A stretch of DNA of 64,000 bases, taken from contig NZ_AP022568.1 of assembly GCF_010727605.1 (NCBI RefSeq), positions 1,922,001 to 1,986,000 on the forward strand. Reading direction: 5' to 3'. Under the pieces are notes generated by a model. That model was not told the origin of the DNA and made no database searches. It saw nothing but the letters and a program-made list of their open reading frames with translations. A program made the position numbers and the translations under genes. Shown in pieces: positions 27,061-36,809 of this stretch. Origin of the DNA: Mycobacterium simiae. GTDB taxonomy: Bacteria > Actinomycetota > Actinomycetes > Mycobacteriales > Mycobacteriaceae. The first letter of the stretch is position 1; the number at the start of each line of letters is the position of its first letter.

Positions 27061-27280
27061 GCCCCCCTCCTCAACCCGCCGCCTTGCAGCGCGCATCGTC
27101 GGCGGGCTTGCCCAATTGCCCCCCTCCTCAACCCGCCGCCTTGCAGCGCGCATCGTCGGCGGGCTTGCCCAATTGCCCCCCTCCTCAACCCGCCGCCTTG
27201 CGGCGCGCATCGTCGGCGGGCTTGCCCAATTGCCCCCCTCCTCAACCCGCCGCCTTGCGGCGCGCATCGTCGGCGGGCTT
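27061..27280. repeat. 57-bp tandem repeat, about four copies (VNTR-like)
   Basis: The unit begins CCCCCCTCCTCAACCCGCCG and repeats at exactly 57-bp spacing (equivalent T at 27068, 27125, 27182 and 27239). Units 1-2 read TTGCAGCGCGC, units 3-4 TTGCGGCGCGC. Each unit holds the inverted pair CCCGCCG/CGGCGGG, so every copy can form a hairpin. The last copy runs to within 14 bases of the def start codon. Because 57 is a multiple of 3, several frames stay open through it and give spurious repetitive proteins. Confidence 0.95.
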
Positions 27281-27293
27281 AAGCTAGCCGACC

Positions 27294-27887
27294 ATGGCCG
27301 TCGTTCCCATTCGCATCGTGGGCGATCCCGTCTTGCACACCTCGACGACACCTGTGCACGTCGATGCCGACGGTTCGCTGCCGGCAGATCTGGCCGGACT
27401 GATCAAGGACATGTACGACACGATGGACGCCGCCCACGGCGTCGGTCTGGCCGCCAATCAAATTGGACACGGACTGCGACTGTTCGTCTACGACTGCCCC
27501 GACGATCGCGGCGCGACCCAGCGCCGCCGCGGCGTGGTCATCAATCCGATTCTGGAGACTTCGGAAATCCCCGAGACCATGCCCGACCCTGGTGATGACG
27601 ACGAGGGTTGTCTGTCCGTTCCGGGCGAGTCGTTCCCGACCGGCCGAGCCACCTGGGCGCGGGTCACCGGTCTGGACGCCGACGGCATGCCAATCACCAT
27701 CGAGGGCACCGGTTTGTTCGCCCGGATGTTGCAGCACGAGACCGGCCACTTGGATGGCTTCCTCTACCTGGACCGTCTCATCGGCCGGCACGCGCGCGCG
27801 GCGAAGCGAGCCGTCAAATCACACGGCTGGGGTGTGCCCGGGCTGTCCTGGAAACCCGGTGACGGACCGGATCCGTTCGGTCACTGA
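27294..27887 (+). CDS. def: peptide deformylase
   Basis: Removes the formyl group from the N-terminal methionine of new proteins. All three family motifs are present in the 197-residue enzyme: [10 protein letters not shown] (motif 1, about residues 48-57), EGCLSVPGE (motif 2, with the metal Cys), and QHETGHLDG (motif 3, HExxH with the catalytic Glu). Length equals Rv0429c. The start is preceded directly by the minisatellite, so promoter or leader activity may depend on repeat number. The stop overlaps the next start (TGATG). Confidence 0.97.
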   Translation: MAVVPIRIVGDPVLHTSTTPVHVDADGSLPADLAGLIKDMYDTMDAAHGVGLAANQIGHGLRLFVYDCPDDRGATQRRRGVVINPILETSEIPETMPDPGDDDEGCLSVPGESFPTGRATWARVTGLDADGMPITIEGTGLFARMLQHETGHLDGFLYLDRLIGRHARAAKRAVKSHGWGVPGLSWKPGDGPDPFGH

Positions 27888-28678
27888 TGATCTCGTGGCC
27901 GGACCCCGGCACCAGGGTGACGGTTCGCTACCGGCGTCCCGCCGGATCGATTCCGCCGTTGACGGACGCGGTCGGCCACCTGGTGGCGGTCGGTCCGAGG
28001 GTGCGCCTGCAGACGAAGACCGGCGCCATCGTCGAGTTCGCGGCCGACGATGCGGTGGCGCTTCGGGTGCTGACCGATACGCCAATCCGCACGTCGGCGA
28101 TCCGCGCGCTCGAGCACGTCGCCGCGAGTGCCCGGGGCGGCGGTGAACGTGCCTGGCTCGACGGGTGGCTGCTGCGAGCCGGTGACGACATCAGCCTGAC
28201 CCGCAATTCAGCTGTGCCCCTTGAGCTTTCCGCCCGGCTCAGCTCGGTTCCGGCGATCGTCGACTGGTACGAGCAGCGGGGACGCGACCCGTGGCTGGCC
28301 ATCCCCGACCGCTTGCTGGTGTTGCCGCCGGGAGTGGCGGACGTCGCCGCCGAGCGGGTGTTGGTGCGCGACCTCGCCGCCAACCCACCAATCCCGAACG
28401 ACACGGCGCCGCACGACGCCGAGCATGCGGCGGTGGCTGACGCGCCGGACGGCATCCGATGGGTGGGACTCTCCGTATCGGGGCTCACCGACGAGTCGGC
28501 GGCGCGCCGGTGCGAAGCCGCACTGGCGACCGGGGCGCGGCGCGGCGCCACCCGCGGCTTCGTCGAAGTCGCCGAGAACGACACCGTCGCAGCGGGCTTG
28601 GCGCAACGTCTGGGTTTCCGACTGCACCACGGCCGCCGCTACTTCGACCCCCGCCGACGCGGCTGGGATAGCGTCTAG
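27887..28678 (+). CDS. GNAT family acetyltransferase (Rv0428c homologue)
   Basis: The 263-residue protein has a short N-terminal beta domain (about residues 1-65, like a tudor/SH3 barrel: GTRVTVRYRRP, VGPRVRLQTKTGAIVEF). A GNAT-like region follows, ending in the typical AAGLAQRLGFRLHHGRRYF tail. The canonical Q/RxxGxG/A acetyl-CoA loop is not obvious; the middle part of the fold looks shortened compared with the M. tuberculosis protein (about 300 residues). Substrate unknown. Coupled to def by a one-base overlap and followed 2 bp later by xthA, so the three are one operon. Confidence 0.82.
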   Translation: MISWPDPGTRVTVRYRRPAGSIPPLTDAVGHLVAVGPRVRLQTKTGAIVEFAADDAVALRVLTDTPIRTSAIRALEHVAASARGGGERAWLDGWLLRAGDDISLTRNSAVPLELSARLSSVPAIVDWYEQRGRDPWLAIPDRLLVLPPGVADVAAERVLVRDLAANPPIPNDTAPHDAEHAAVADAPDGIRWVGLSVSGLTDESAARRCEAALATGARRGATRGFVEVAENDTVAAGLAQRLGFRLHHGRRYFDPRRRGWDSV

Positions 28679-28680
28679 CC

Positions 28681-29541
28681 ATGCCCGACGGCACGATTAA
28701 TAGCGGCGACTCCCAGCCTCCGGCTTCACCCCGGGTGCGACTGGCGACCTGGAACGTCAACTCAATTCGCAGTCGCGTCGACCGCGTCATCGACTGGCTC
28801 GGTCGCGCCGACGTCGATGTGCTCGCCATGCAAGAGACGAAATGCGCCGACGGTCAATTCCCTGCGCTGCCATTCCTGGAAGTGGGCTACGAGGTGGCCC
28901 ACGTCGGCTTCAATCAATGGAACGGCGTGGCCATTGCATCGCGCATCGGCCTGGACGACGTTGAGATCGGGTTCGACGGCCAGCCGACCTGGAGCAGCAA
29001 GCCGGAGGTGGAGGCCGTCGCCGAGGCGCGGGCTTTGGGGGCCACCTGCGGCGGGGTCCGGGTGTGGAGCCTGTACGTGCCCAACGGCCGCACACTGGCC
29101 GATCCGCACTACACATACAAGCTGAATTGGCTTGCTGCCCTGCGTGATACGGCGGCCGCATGGTTGCACGACGATCCATCCGCCCAGATCGCGTTGGTCG
29201 GCGACTGGAACATCGCCCCGACCGACGACGACGTGTGGAGCACCGAATTCTTCGTCGGTGCCACGCACGTTTCCGAACCCGAACGTCGGGCGTTCAATGC
29301 CATTGTCGACGCGCAATTCGCCGATGTGGTGCGGCCTTTCACGCCCGGCCCGGGCGTCTACACCTATTGGGACTACACCCAACTGCGGTTCCCGAAGAAG
29401 CAAGGTATGCGCATCGACTTCATCCTCGCCTCACCGGCGTTGGCCAGCCGGGTCGTGGACGCGCAGATCGTGCGGGAAGAACGCAAAGGGAAGGCGCCCA
29501 GCGATCACGCCCCGGTTTTGGTCGACCTGGCTCCCGAATAA
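28681..29541 (+). CDS. xthA: exodeoxyribonuclease III (AP endonuclease)
   Basis: Cleaves DNA at abasic sites and trims 3' ends in base-excision repair. The 286-residue enzyme shows ATWNVNSIRSRVDR near the start, MQETKCAD (metal Glu), GDWNIAPTDDDVW (Asp/Asn), MRIDFILASP and the C-terminal SDHAPVLVDL (Asp-His pair), which are all active-site blocks of the ExoIII family. It corresponds to Rv0427c. It belongs to the def-GNAT-xthA operon; the following gene starts 159 bp later with its own promoter region. Confidence 0.96.
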   Translation: MPDGTINSGDSQPPASPRVRLATWNVNSIRSRVDRVIDWLGRADVDVLAMQETKCADGQFPALPFLEVGYEVAHVGFNQWNGVAIASRIGLDDVEIGFDGQPTWSSKPEVEAVAEARALGATCGGVRVWSLYVPNGRTLADPHYTYKLNWLAALRDTAAAWLHDDPSAQIALVGDWNIAPTDDDVWSTEFFVGATHVSEPERRAFNAIVDAQFADVVRPFTPGPGVYTYWDYTQLRFPKKQGMRIDFILASPALASRVVDAQIVREERKGKAPSDHAPVLVDLAPE

Positions 29542-29700
29542 AGCGGCTGCTACGCATTGTCTGCACGTTTCGAACGTGGCAGCATTTCGCGTGTTAGAAG
29601 CGTGAACAATTTGTTGTCGCCGCCTTTACTTCCCGTTCGGCGGGTATACATGTTGCTACGCGTTCCGCAATGAATGCGACCGGAAAACCAGGGAGTCATT

Positions 29701-30138
29701 ATGGGTGTCGTTGGCGGGGCAGTCCGCAGCGTGGGGAAAACGGTCAATCGCGCGGCAGAAGCCACCACCGCCGCCGCTGGCGCCGTCGGGGGTGCGGCAG
29801 TCAACGGAATTGTCGGTGGCGTCACCGGAGCCGCGGAGGGCATCAAACGCGGTATCAACTCGGGCAGTCACTCGACGCCGGCGGCCGCGTTGGCCATCGG
29901 TGCGCTCGGGGTAACCGGGTTGATCGATTGGCCGGTGCTGTTGGCGGTGGGCGGCGGCGCACTGGTGTTGCACCGGTTGAATCGGGGCAACGGGGCACCG
30001 CCGAAAGCCAGCCTGACACCGGTGCCTAGCCAGCCGACCCCGCAAAAGGTCACCCCGCGCAAATCCGCCGCCAAATCGCCGGCAAAGAAGGCGACCGGCC
30101 GTCGGGCTGGCGCCACCGACTTGCGCAGCACCAACTGA
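29701..30138 (+). CDS. small alanine/glycine-rich membrane-associated protein
   Basis: The product from ATG 29701 (145 residues; an ATG at 29674 is also in frame) starts with a glycine/alanine-rich segment (GVVGGAVRSVGKTVNRAAEA, AAVNGIVGGVTGAAEG). One or two hydrophobic stretches follow at about 60-88, including the motif GLIDWPVLLAVGGGALVLHRL, then a basic Lys/Pro-rich tail. The LIDWPV motif recurs in the downstream 91-residue protein. Length fits Rv0426c. In M. tuberculosis the P-type ATPase gene ctpH lies between the two counterparts; it is missing here. Upstream, GGGTAT at 29642 could be part of a SigF-type promoter but a matching GTTT box is not clear. Confidence 0.7.
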   Translation: MGVVGGAVRSVGKTVNRAAEATTAAAGAVGGAAVNGIVGGVTGAAEGIKRGINSGSHSTPAAALAIGALGVTGLIDWPVLLAVGGGALVLHRLNRGNGAPPKASLTPVPSQPTPQKVTPRKSAAKSPAKKATGRRAGATDLRSTN

Positions 30139-30472
30139 TTGGACGCGGCTACGCCGACGCGGGTTGCGGCCGACGAGGCCGCTTTGAAACGTGTGCGGAC
30201 GGGTCAGGACATAACTGTCCGTGCGGCCGCGAAGCCGACCGGGCCGAGAACCGCGGAGGTCTGCGATGCCGGTGATCAGGTCCCACGATCTCGACAATCC
30301 CTACCCGCCACAGCAATGCATAGAGTTCGAACAACGGCACGCTCAGCACCGAAGCAAGTGACGCAACGATTGGATCGGCCAGGGTGTCGGTCGTCGGCTT
30401 GGGCGCCATAGGTCCGACGGTGACCAAGTCACCCGGCGGGTTGGCAAACCCTTCGTTACTGAAAGGCAAATG
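30139..30472. other. intergenic stretch where ctpH would be expected; palindrome at 30419-30433
   Basis: These 334 bases separate the two small membrane-protein genes. I see no supportable gene on the plus strand and no recognisable P-type ATPase motif (DKTGT or similar). A minus-strand frame from 30409 down to 30149 (about 86 residues, starting MAPKPTTDTLAD) has partly hydrophobic composition but no ribosome site I trust. GGTGAC-CAA-GTCACC (30419-30433) is a perfect inverted repeat 39 bases before the next start codon and may be an operator. Confidence 0.5.
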
Positions 30473-30748
30473 ATGGCGGAAAAGAAAACGCGGCGCACGA
30501 CATCTCAGCGCGACGCCGTACAGAAAATCCGCGAAGGCGAAACCTTCGTCGTGAAGCTGCCGTTGGTCGGTCAGACCGAGATCCCGCGTCCCGAACAGCT
30601 GGCATACTACGGCGGTCTGGCCGCACTGGCCGCGCTCGAACTGATCGACTGGCCGGTGGCGCTGGTCATCGCAACCGGGCACCTGCTGGCCAGCAATCAC
30701 CACAACAAACTGATCGAGGAGCTCGGCGAGGCGATGGAAGAGGCTTAA
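30473..30748 (+). CDS. small membrane-associated protein (Rv0424c-like)
   Basis: The product has 91 residues from the second of two adjacent ATG codons, with GAAAGG about six bases upstream. A basic N-terminus (KKTRRTTSQRDAVQKI) is followed by a conserved strand-like block (TFVVKLPLVGQTEIPRPEQL). One hydrophobic helix follows (LAALAALELIDWPVALVIATGH), then an acidic amphipathic end. The LIDWPV-x-L-x-I-x2-G element is shared with the 145-residue protein upstream, suggesting related membrane insertion or a common partner. Length agrees with Rv0424c. Function unknown. It converges with the PAS/ANTAR gene (4-bp overlap). Confidence 0.75.
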   Translation: MAEKKTRRTTSQRDAVQKIREGETFVVKLPLVGQTEIPRPEQLAYYGGLAALAALELIDWPVALVIATGHLLASNHHNKLIEELGEAMEEA

Positions 30749-31440
30749 CCCCTCTCAGTGAGGATGCGCTCGTGAATCGTCAGCAGCAGATGGTCGAACT
30801 CGCCCTGGATCTGCGTCGCCAACGGCGGCAAGGTGCTGACCTCGCCGACCAGTTGCTTGGCCAGGGTGCGCAATTTGGTGTTGGTCACTTGTGAGCGCCA
30901 CTGCAAAACCCGGAAAGCCTGTTCCGGACTGAGCCGGTAGACGGCCATCAGCACGCCCTTGGCCTGCTCGATAGCCGCGCGGTGCTCGAACAGATCCTGC
31001 AACGCTTCGTCGAACCCTTCCTGGCGGTTCTCCTGACGAGCCTCGTCGAAAGTGGCCGTCAGATCGATGTAGTAGCCCGCGGTCCCCAGCACCGCCCCAG
31101 CGTCGTCCAAAATCCGATCGGCCACCACGATCGCCTCGTGTACGCCACCCGCTGTGTCGACAAAGCGGTGTCGGCTCGAAAATGACCCTCCGGAATGCAA
31201 CGCGTGGTGCAGCAAATCGCGGACGTGCTCACGGTCATCGGGGTGCTTGTGGGACAACATCAGTTGTGTCGTCGGGCGCACCGCGCCGGGTTCGTACCCG
31301 TGCATCCGAGCGACCTCGTCGGACCACTCCCAGCGTTCGCCGTCAAACCAGAACCGAAAGCCGCCGACGTTGAGGCACGGGAGCGCGGCGTCGGCGACCG
31401 CGGCGCCCGTTTTCTTGGGCTGCTGCACGCGCCCCATCAT
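30745..31440 (-). CDS. PAS and ANTAR domain regulator
   Basis: From the ATG pair at 31440/31437 the product is about 231 residues. A PAS domain of the PAS_3 type covers about residues 25-125 (WEWSDEVARMHGYEPG, LSHKHPDDREHV, GYYIDLT). The C-terminus is an ANTAR domain (about 150-210: RAAIEQAKGVLMAVYRLSPE, AFRVLQWRSQVTNTKLR). ANTAR proteins bind paired RNA hairpins to stop transcription termination, so this is a likely sensor-driven antiterminator. It is divergent from thiC, whose leader is a TPP riboswitch. In-frame codons continue to 31731 but would cross the riboswitch, and I reject them. Confidence 0.87.
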   Translation of the reverse strand: MMGRVQQPKKTGAAVADAALPCLNVGGFRFWFDGERWEWSDEVARMHGYEPGAVRPTTQLMLSHKHPDDREHVRDLLHHALHSGGSFSSRHRFVDTAGGVHEAIVVADRILDDAGAVLGTAGYYIDLTATFDEARQENRQEGFDEALQDLFEHRAAIEQAKGVLMAVYRLSPEQAFRVLQWRSQVTNTKLRTLAKQLVGEVSTLPPLATQIQGEFDHLLLTIHERILTERG

Positions 31441-31607
31441 CCCACCGCAACGGATCCACCGGCCGGGGATGCGCGACTCAGCAACTTTTTCGGCTCGCAG
31501 GGCCCGGCATCTTTTCGTAATTTGGACCGCTCGGGTCTCCCCGTGCGGCGCGATCCGGCCGCGGTGGGGGTAACGTCGGTGCGGGCTATCCAGCCACACC
31601 AAAAGTA

Positions 31608-34196
<2,589 letters not shown>

Positions 34197-34200
<4 letters not shown>

Positions 34201-34817
34201 ACCTCGACCCGATCGCGGGCATCGCGCACCCACCCGACGACGTGGCACGCGGCGTCGTCGCGCTCACCCATGGTGCCGGAGGTGATCGGGATTCGGCACT
34301 GCTACAGCAGATTTGCGACGAATGGGCCCGCCGCGGCTGGCTGGCGATCCGCTATAACCTGCCCTACCGGCGGCGCCGCCCCAAAGGTCCGCCGTCGGGT
34401 TCGGCGGCCGGCGACCGCGCGGGGATTGTCGAGGCGATCACCGTCTGCCGCGGCCTGGCTGACGGTCCGTTGATCGTCGGCGGGCATTCCTATGGAGGAC
34501 GGCAGACCTCGATGGTGGTCGCCGAATCGGACTCGCCGCGCGTCGACGTCTTGACGCTGTTCTCCTACCCGGTTCATCCGCCCGGGAAGCCGGAGCGTCC
34601 ACGCACCGAACACTTGCCTGACATCCAGGTGCCTACCGTGTTCGCCCACGGCACCGCCGACCCGTTCGGCACGCCCGCCGAGGTCCGCGACGCCGCGGCG
34701 CTGATCGCCGCACCGGTCGAGGTCGTCGAAATCACCGGTGCGCGACACGGTCTGCGGTCCAAGGTCCTCGATGTGCCCGCGCTCGCGGTCGATGCGGCAC
34801 TGCGGTTGTTGCAATAG
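34197..34817 (+). CDS. alpha/beta hydrolase of the KANL3/Tex30-like group (Rv0421c homologue)
   Basis: The 206-residue protein starts at an ATG overlapping the thiD stop (ATGA). It shows the oxyanion strand VALTHGAGGDRDSAL, the nucleophile elbow GGHSYGGRQTSMV (Ser near residue 101), FAHGTADPFGTPAEV (acid Asp) and a late GARHGL (His). These form a complete triad, so a small esterase or dienelactone-hydrolase-like activity is likely; its link to thiamine synthesis is by operon position only. Corresponds to Rv0421c. Confidence 0.85.
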
Positions 34818-34906
34818 CCGTCAGGAATGGCCGATAGCGTTGCGGTCCACGGCAGCACTTTGTGCCGATGACTGCCGCGGCACCCGCCCCGGTGCGTACC
34901 GGCGAT

Positions 34907-34942
34907 TTAGACAGTTAAAACTGGACAGTTTTGACTGTCTAA
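34907..34942. promoter_or_regulatory. 36-bp near-perfect palindrome upstream of marR gene
   Basis: TTAGACAGTTAAAACTG (34907-34923), two bases, then CAGTTTTGACTGTCTAA (34926-34942): 16 of 17 positions pair. It ends 14 bases before the MarR-type start codon, and a further half-like TTTAGACTGG follows (34943-34952). It is AT-rich compared with its surroundings. This is a strong candidate operator for the adjacent MarR regulator, with self-control and control of the co-directional LLM gene. Confidence 0.8.
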
Positions 34943-34956
34943 TTTAGACTGGCCGC

Positions 34957-35394
34957 ATGGATGGCATCACCGAGTCCGCCGTAACGGCCGCTCGAGATAT
35001 CCGAGTGGTGTTCAGCCGCCTACGACGTCGGCTCAGAGACGTGGAGGTCCGCAACGACTTGACCCCGTCGCAGACGGCGGTGCTCACCCGGCTCTGGAAA
35101 GACGGGGCGTCATCGGCCAGCGCGCTGGCCGGTGCCGAACGAGTACGGCCGCAATCGATGGCAACCATCCTGACCGCCCTGGACCAACGTGGATTCATCG
35201 AGCGCAAACCCGATCCCGAAGATGGGCGGCGCCAGGTGGTTTCACTCACCAGGGCAGGTCGTAAGCGCGCCGAGAGCGACCGTCAAGTGCGCGAAGAGTG
35301 GCTGGCACGCGCCCTACAGGACCGTTACTCCGAGTCCGAACGTCGCACCATCATCGCCGCGTTGACCCTCCTTGAACGACTGACAGAAACGTGA
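34957..35394 (+). CDS. MarR family transcriptional regulator
   Basis: The 145-residue winged-helix protein has the MarR core. A helix-turn-helix (about residues 48-75: SSASALAGAERVRPQSMATI) is followed by the wing KPDPEDGRRQVVSLTRAGRKR. The helices before and after serve dimerisation. MarR proteins bind palindromes and release on binding small phenolic or oxidant molecules. A 36-bp near-perfect palindrome lies immediately upstream, and an LLM oxidoreductase gene follows 16 bp downstream, so this forms a self-contained sensor/enzyme pair. Confidence 0.92.
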   Translation: MDGITESAVTAARDIRVVFSRLRRRLRDVEVRNDLTPSQTAVLTRLWKDGASSASALAGAERVRPQSMATILTALDQRGFIERKPDPEDGRRQVVSLTRAGRKRAESDRQVREEWLARALQDRYSESERRTIIAALTLLERLTET

Positions 35395-35410
35395 AAGGGC
35401 ATACATCGCA

Positions 35411-36283
35411 ATGGAAGCAGGCGTTCACTTTATCGATTTTCTGCCCGGCGACACGGCAAGGCTGGCGCCGACGCTGGCCGACGCCGCCAAAGCGGCCGAG
35501 CACGCGGGTGCGACGCTGTTCACCCTGGCCGACCATTTTCTCCAGATGGAGAACACCGGACGGCCCGCCGAGGATCCATTCCTCGAGGGCTACACGTCGT
35601 TGGGTTTCCTTGCCGGGCAAACGGATACGATCGATCTGGCGCTACTGGTCACCGGCGTGACCTACCGCCACCCCGGTGTGCTGGCCAAGACCGTCACCAC
35701 GCTCGATGTGCTGTCCCAAGGCCGCGCGCTGCTAGGCCTCGGTGCCGCCTGGTACGACCGCGAGCACGCGGCGCTGGGCATCCCCTATCCCCCACTACGT
35801 GAGCGGTTCGAGATGCTCGAGGAGACGCTGCGAATCTGCAAACAGATGTGGAGCGAGGACAACGGGCCCTACGAGGGCAAGCACTACCGGCTGGCCGAGA
35901 CCATCTGCGAGCCGCAACCCATCCGGCGCCCGCCCATCCTGATCGGCGGTGACGGTGAGCAGAAGACGCTGCGGCTGGTCGCACAGTATGCCGACATCTG
36001 GAACAGCCTGGTTCCCGAGATTGACGGTCTGCGACACAAAATCGACGTACTCAATCGGCACTGCGACGCGGTGGGCCGAGACGCCGGCGAAATCCGCAAA
36101 ACCGTCAGTGTTCTTGCTGACCCATTCCTAGATGTGGACGGCTACCTGGAAACGGTGGAAGGCTACGCCGAGCTGGGCATCGAGATGATCAACGTCGGTC
36201 CCATGCCGGGCGAGCCCGACCCGGTCGGCTATATCCGCCGCTTCGGCGACGAGTTACTGCCGCGTCTCACCGAGATCGGCTGA
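35411..36283 (+). CDS. LLM class F420-dependent oxidoreductase
   Basis: The 290-residue luciferase-like TIM barrel begins EAGVHFIDFLPGD. It has the family strands ATLFTLADHFLQM, DLALLVTGVTYRHPGVLAKT, QGRALLGLGAAWYDREHAAL and PPILIGGDGEQKTLRLVAQY. These fit the F420-dependent TIGR03560-like subgroup common in mycobacteria. The hydride acceptor is unknown. Placement 16 bp behind a marR gene with a palindromic operator suggests induction by its substrate or by a toxic compound. Confidence 0.87.
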   Translation: MEAGVHFIDFLPGDTARLAPTLADAAKAAEHAGATLFTLADHFLQMENTGRPAEDPFLEGYTSLGFLAGQTDTIDLALLVTGVTYRHPGVLAKTVTTLDVLSQGRALLGLGAAWYDREHAALGIPYPPLRERFEMLEETLRICKQMWSEDNGPYEGKHYRLAETICEPQPIRRPPILIGGDGEQKTLRLVAQYADIWNSLVPEIDGLRHKIDVLNRHCDAVGRDAGEIRKTVSVLADPFLDVDGYLETVEGYAELGIEMINVGPMPGEPDPVGYIRRFGDELLPRLTEIG

Positions 36284-36294
36284 GCGCCAATCCT

Positions 36295-36771
36295 TCAGGC
36301 GGCCAGAGCCGGCGCCAGAGATGCCGTGGGCACCGCGTCGACGGTGAGCACCGTCGGCGCGGGTGCCCCGAGGTCTTGGTGCTCGAATTCGCCTAACGCA
36401 CGGAGGATCCCGCCGATAGTCAACAACACGATCAGCACCGAGCCGATGGCGATGCCGGCAATGGCCAGTCCGCGGCCGCCCTGCCCGGTCTCTTTGATCT
36501 TGCCGAGCGCAAGAACGCCGAAGATGATGCCCAAGATGGGGCCGACACCGCAGATCCAGCCCAACAACGAGCACACCAGCGAGGCGATCGCCATGCCGTT
36601 GGTGCCCGCGGCCGGGGGGTAGATCGACCCCTGCGGGGGTGGGTAGCCGGGCGGCGGAGGGTAACTCGGCCCCGGCGGGGGCGGATAGCCCTGTCCCGGC
36701 GAATAGCCCTGATTCGGCGGGGGATAACCCGAATCGTGGGGTGGCGGGTAGCTAGGCGGTTCTTCCGTCAC
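36295..36771 (-). CDS. proline-rich DUF4190 membrane protein
   Basis: Read from GTG 36771 (GAGGAGG lies five bases upstream) the product is 158 residues. The first 55 are a Pro/Tyr/Gly-rich cytoplasmic tail with repeats of the form GYPPP. Two helices follow (about 60-85 and 98-122), separated by a short charged loop (LGKIKETGQGGRG); this is the DUF4190 layout. Mycobacterial proteins of this shape often interact with the divisome or secretion machinery, but no function is known for this one. It could be the positional counterpart of Rv0420c. It lies 38 bp downstream of lpqM. Confidence 0.75.
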   Translation of the reverse strand: MTEEPPSYPPPHDSGYPPPNQGYSPGQGYPPPPGPSYPPPPGYPPPQGSIYPPAAGTNGMAIASLVCSLLGWICGVGPILGIIFGVLALGKIKETGQGGRGLAIAGIAIGSVLIVLLTIGGILRALGEFEHQDLGAPAPTVLTVDAVPTASLAPALAA

Positions 36772-36809
36772 GGACGCCTCCTCGGCTCGAGTGGCCCATA
36801 CTTTACGCC

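Noticed and set aside
26902..27351. Repetitive Arg/Gly-rich proteins predicted from both strands across the 57-bp repeats
   Set aside because: The repeat length is a multiple of three, so frames stay open by chance; no ribosome site or homologue is seen.
29624..29647. SigF-type promoter with GGGTAT before the 145-residue protein gene
   Set aside because: The GGGTAT box is good, but no GTTT box stands at the required 15-17 bases; only CTTT at 14 bases is present.
30149..30409. Possible 86-residue minus-strand gene in the gap between the two small membrane proteins
   Set aside because: A short hydrophobic stretch is visible, but there is no ribosome site, the C-terminal half is Arg/Pro-rich shadow-like sequence, and it has no recognisable relatives.
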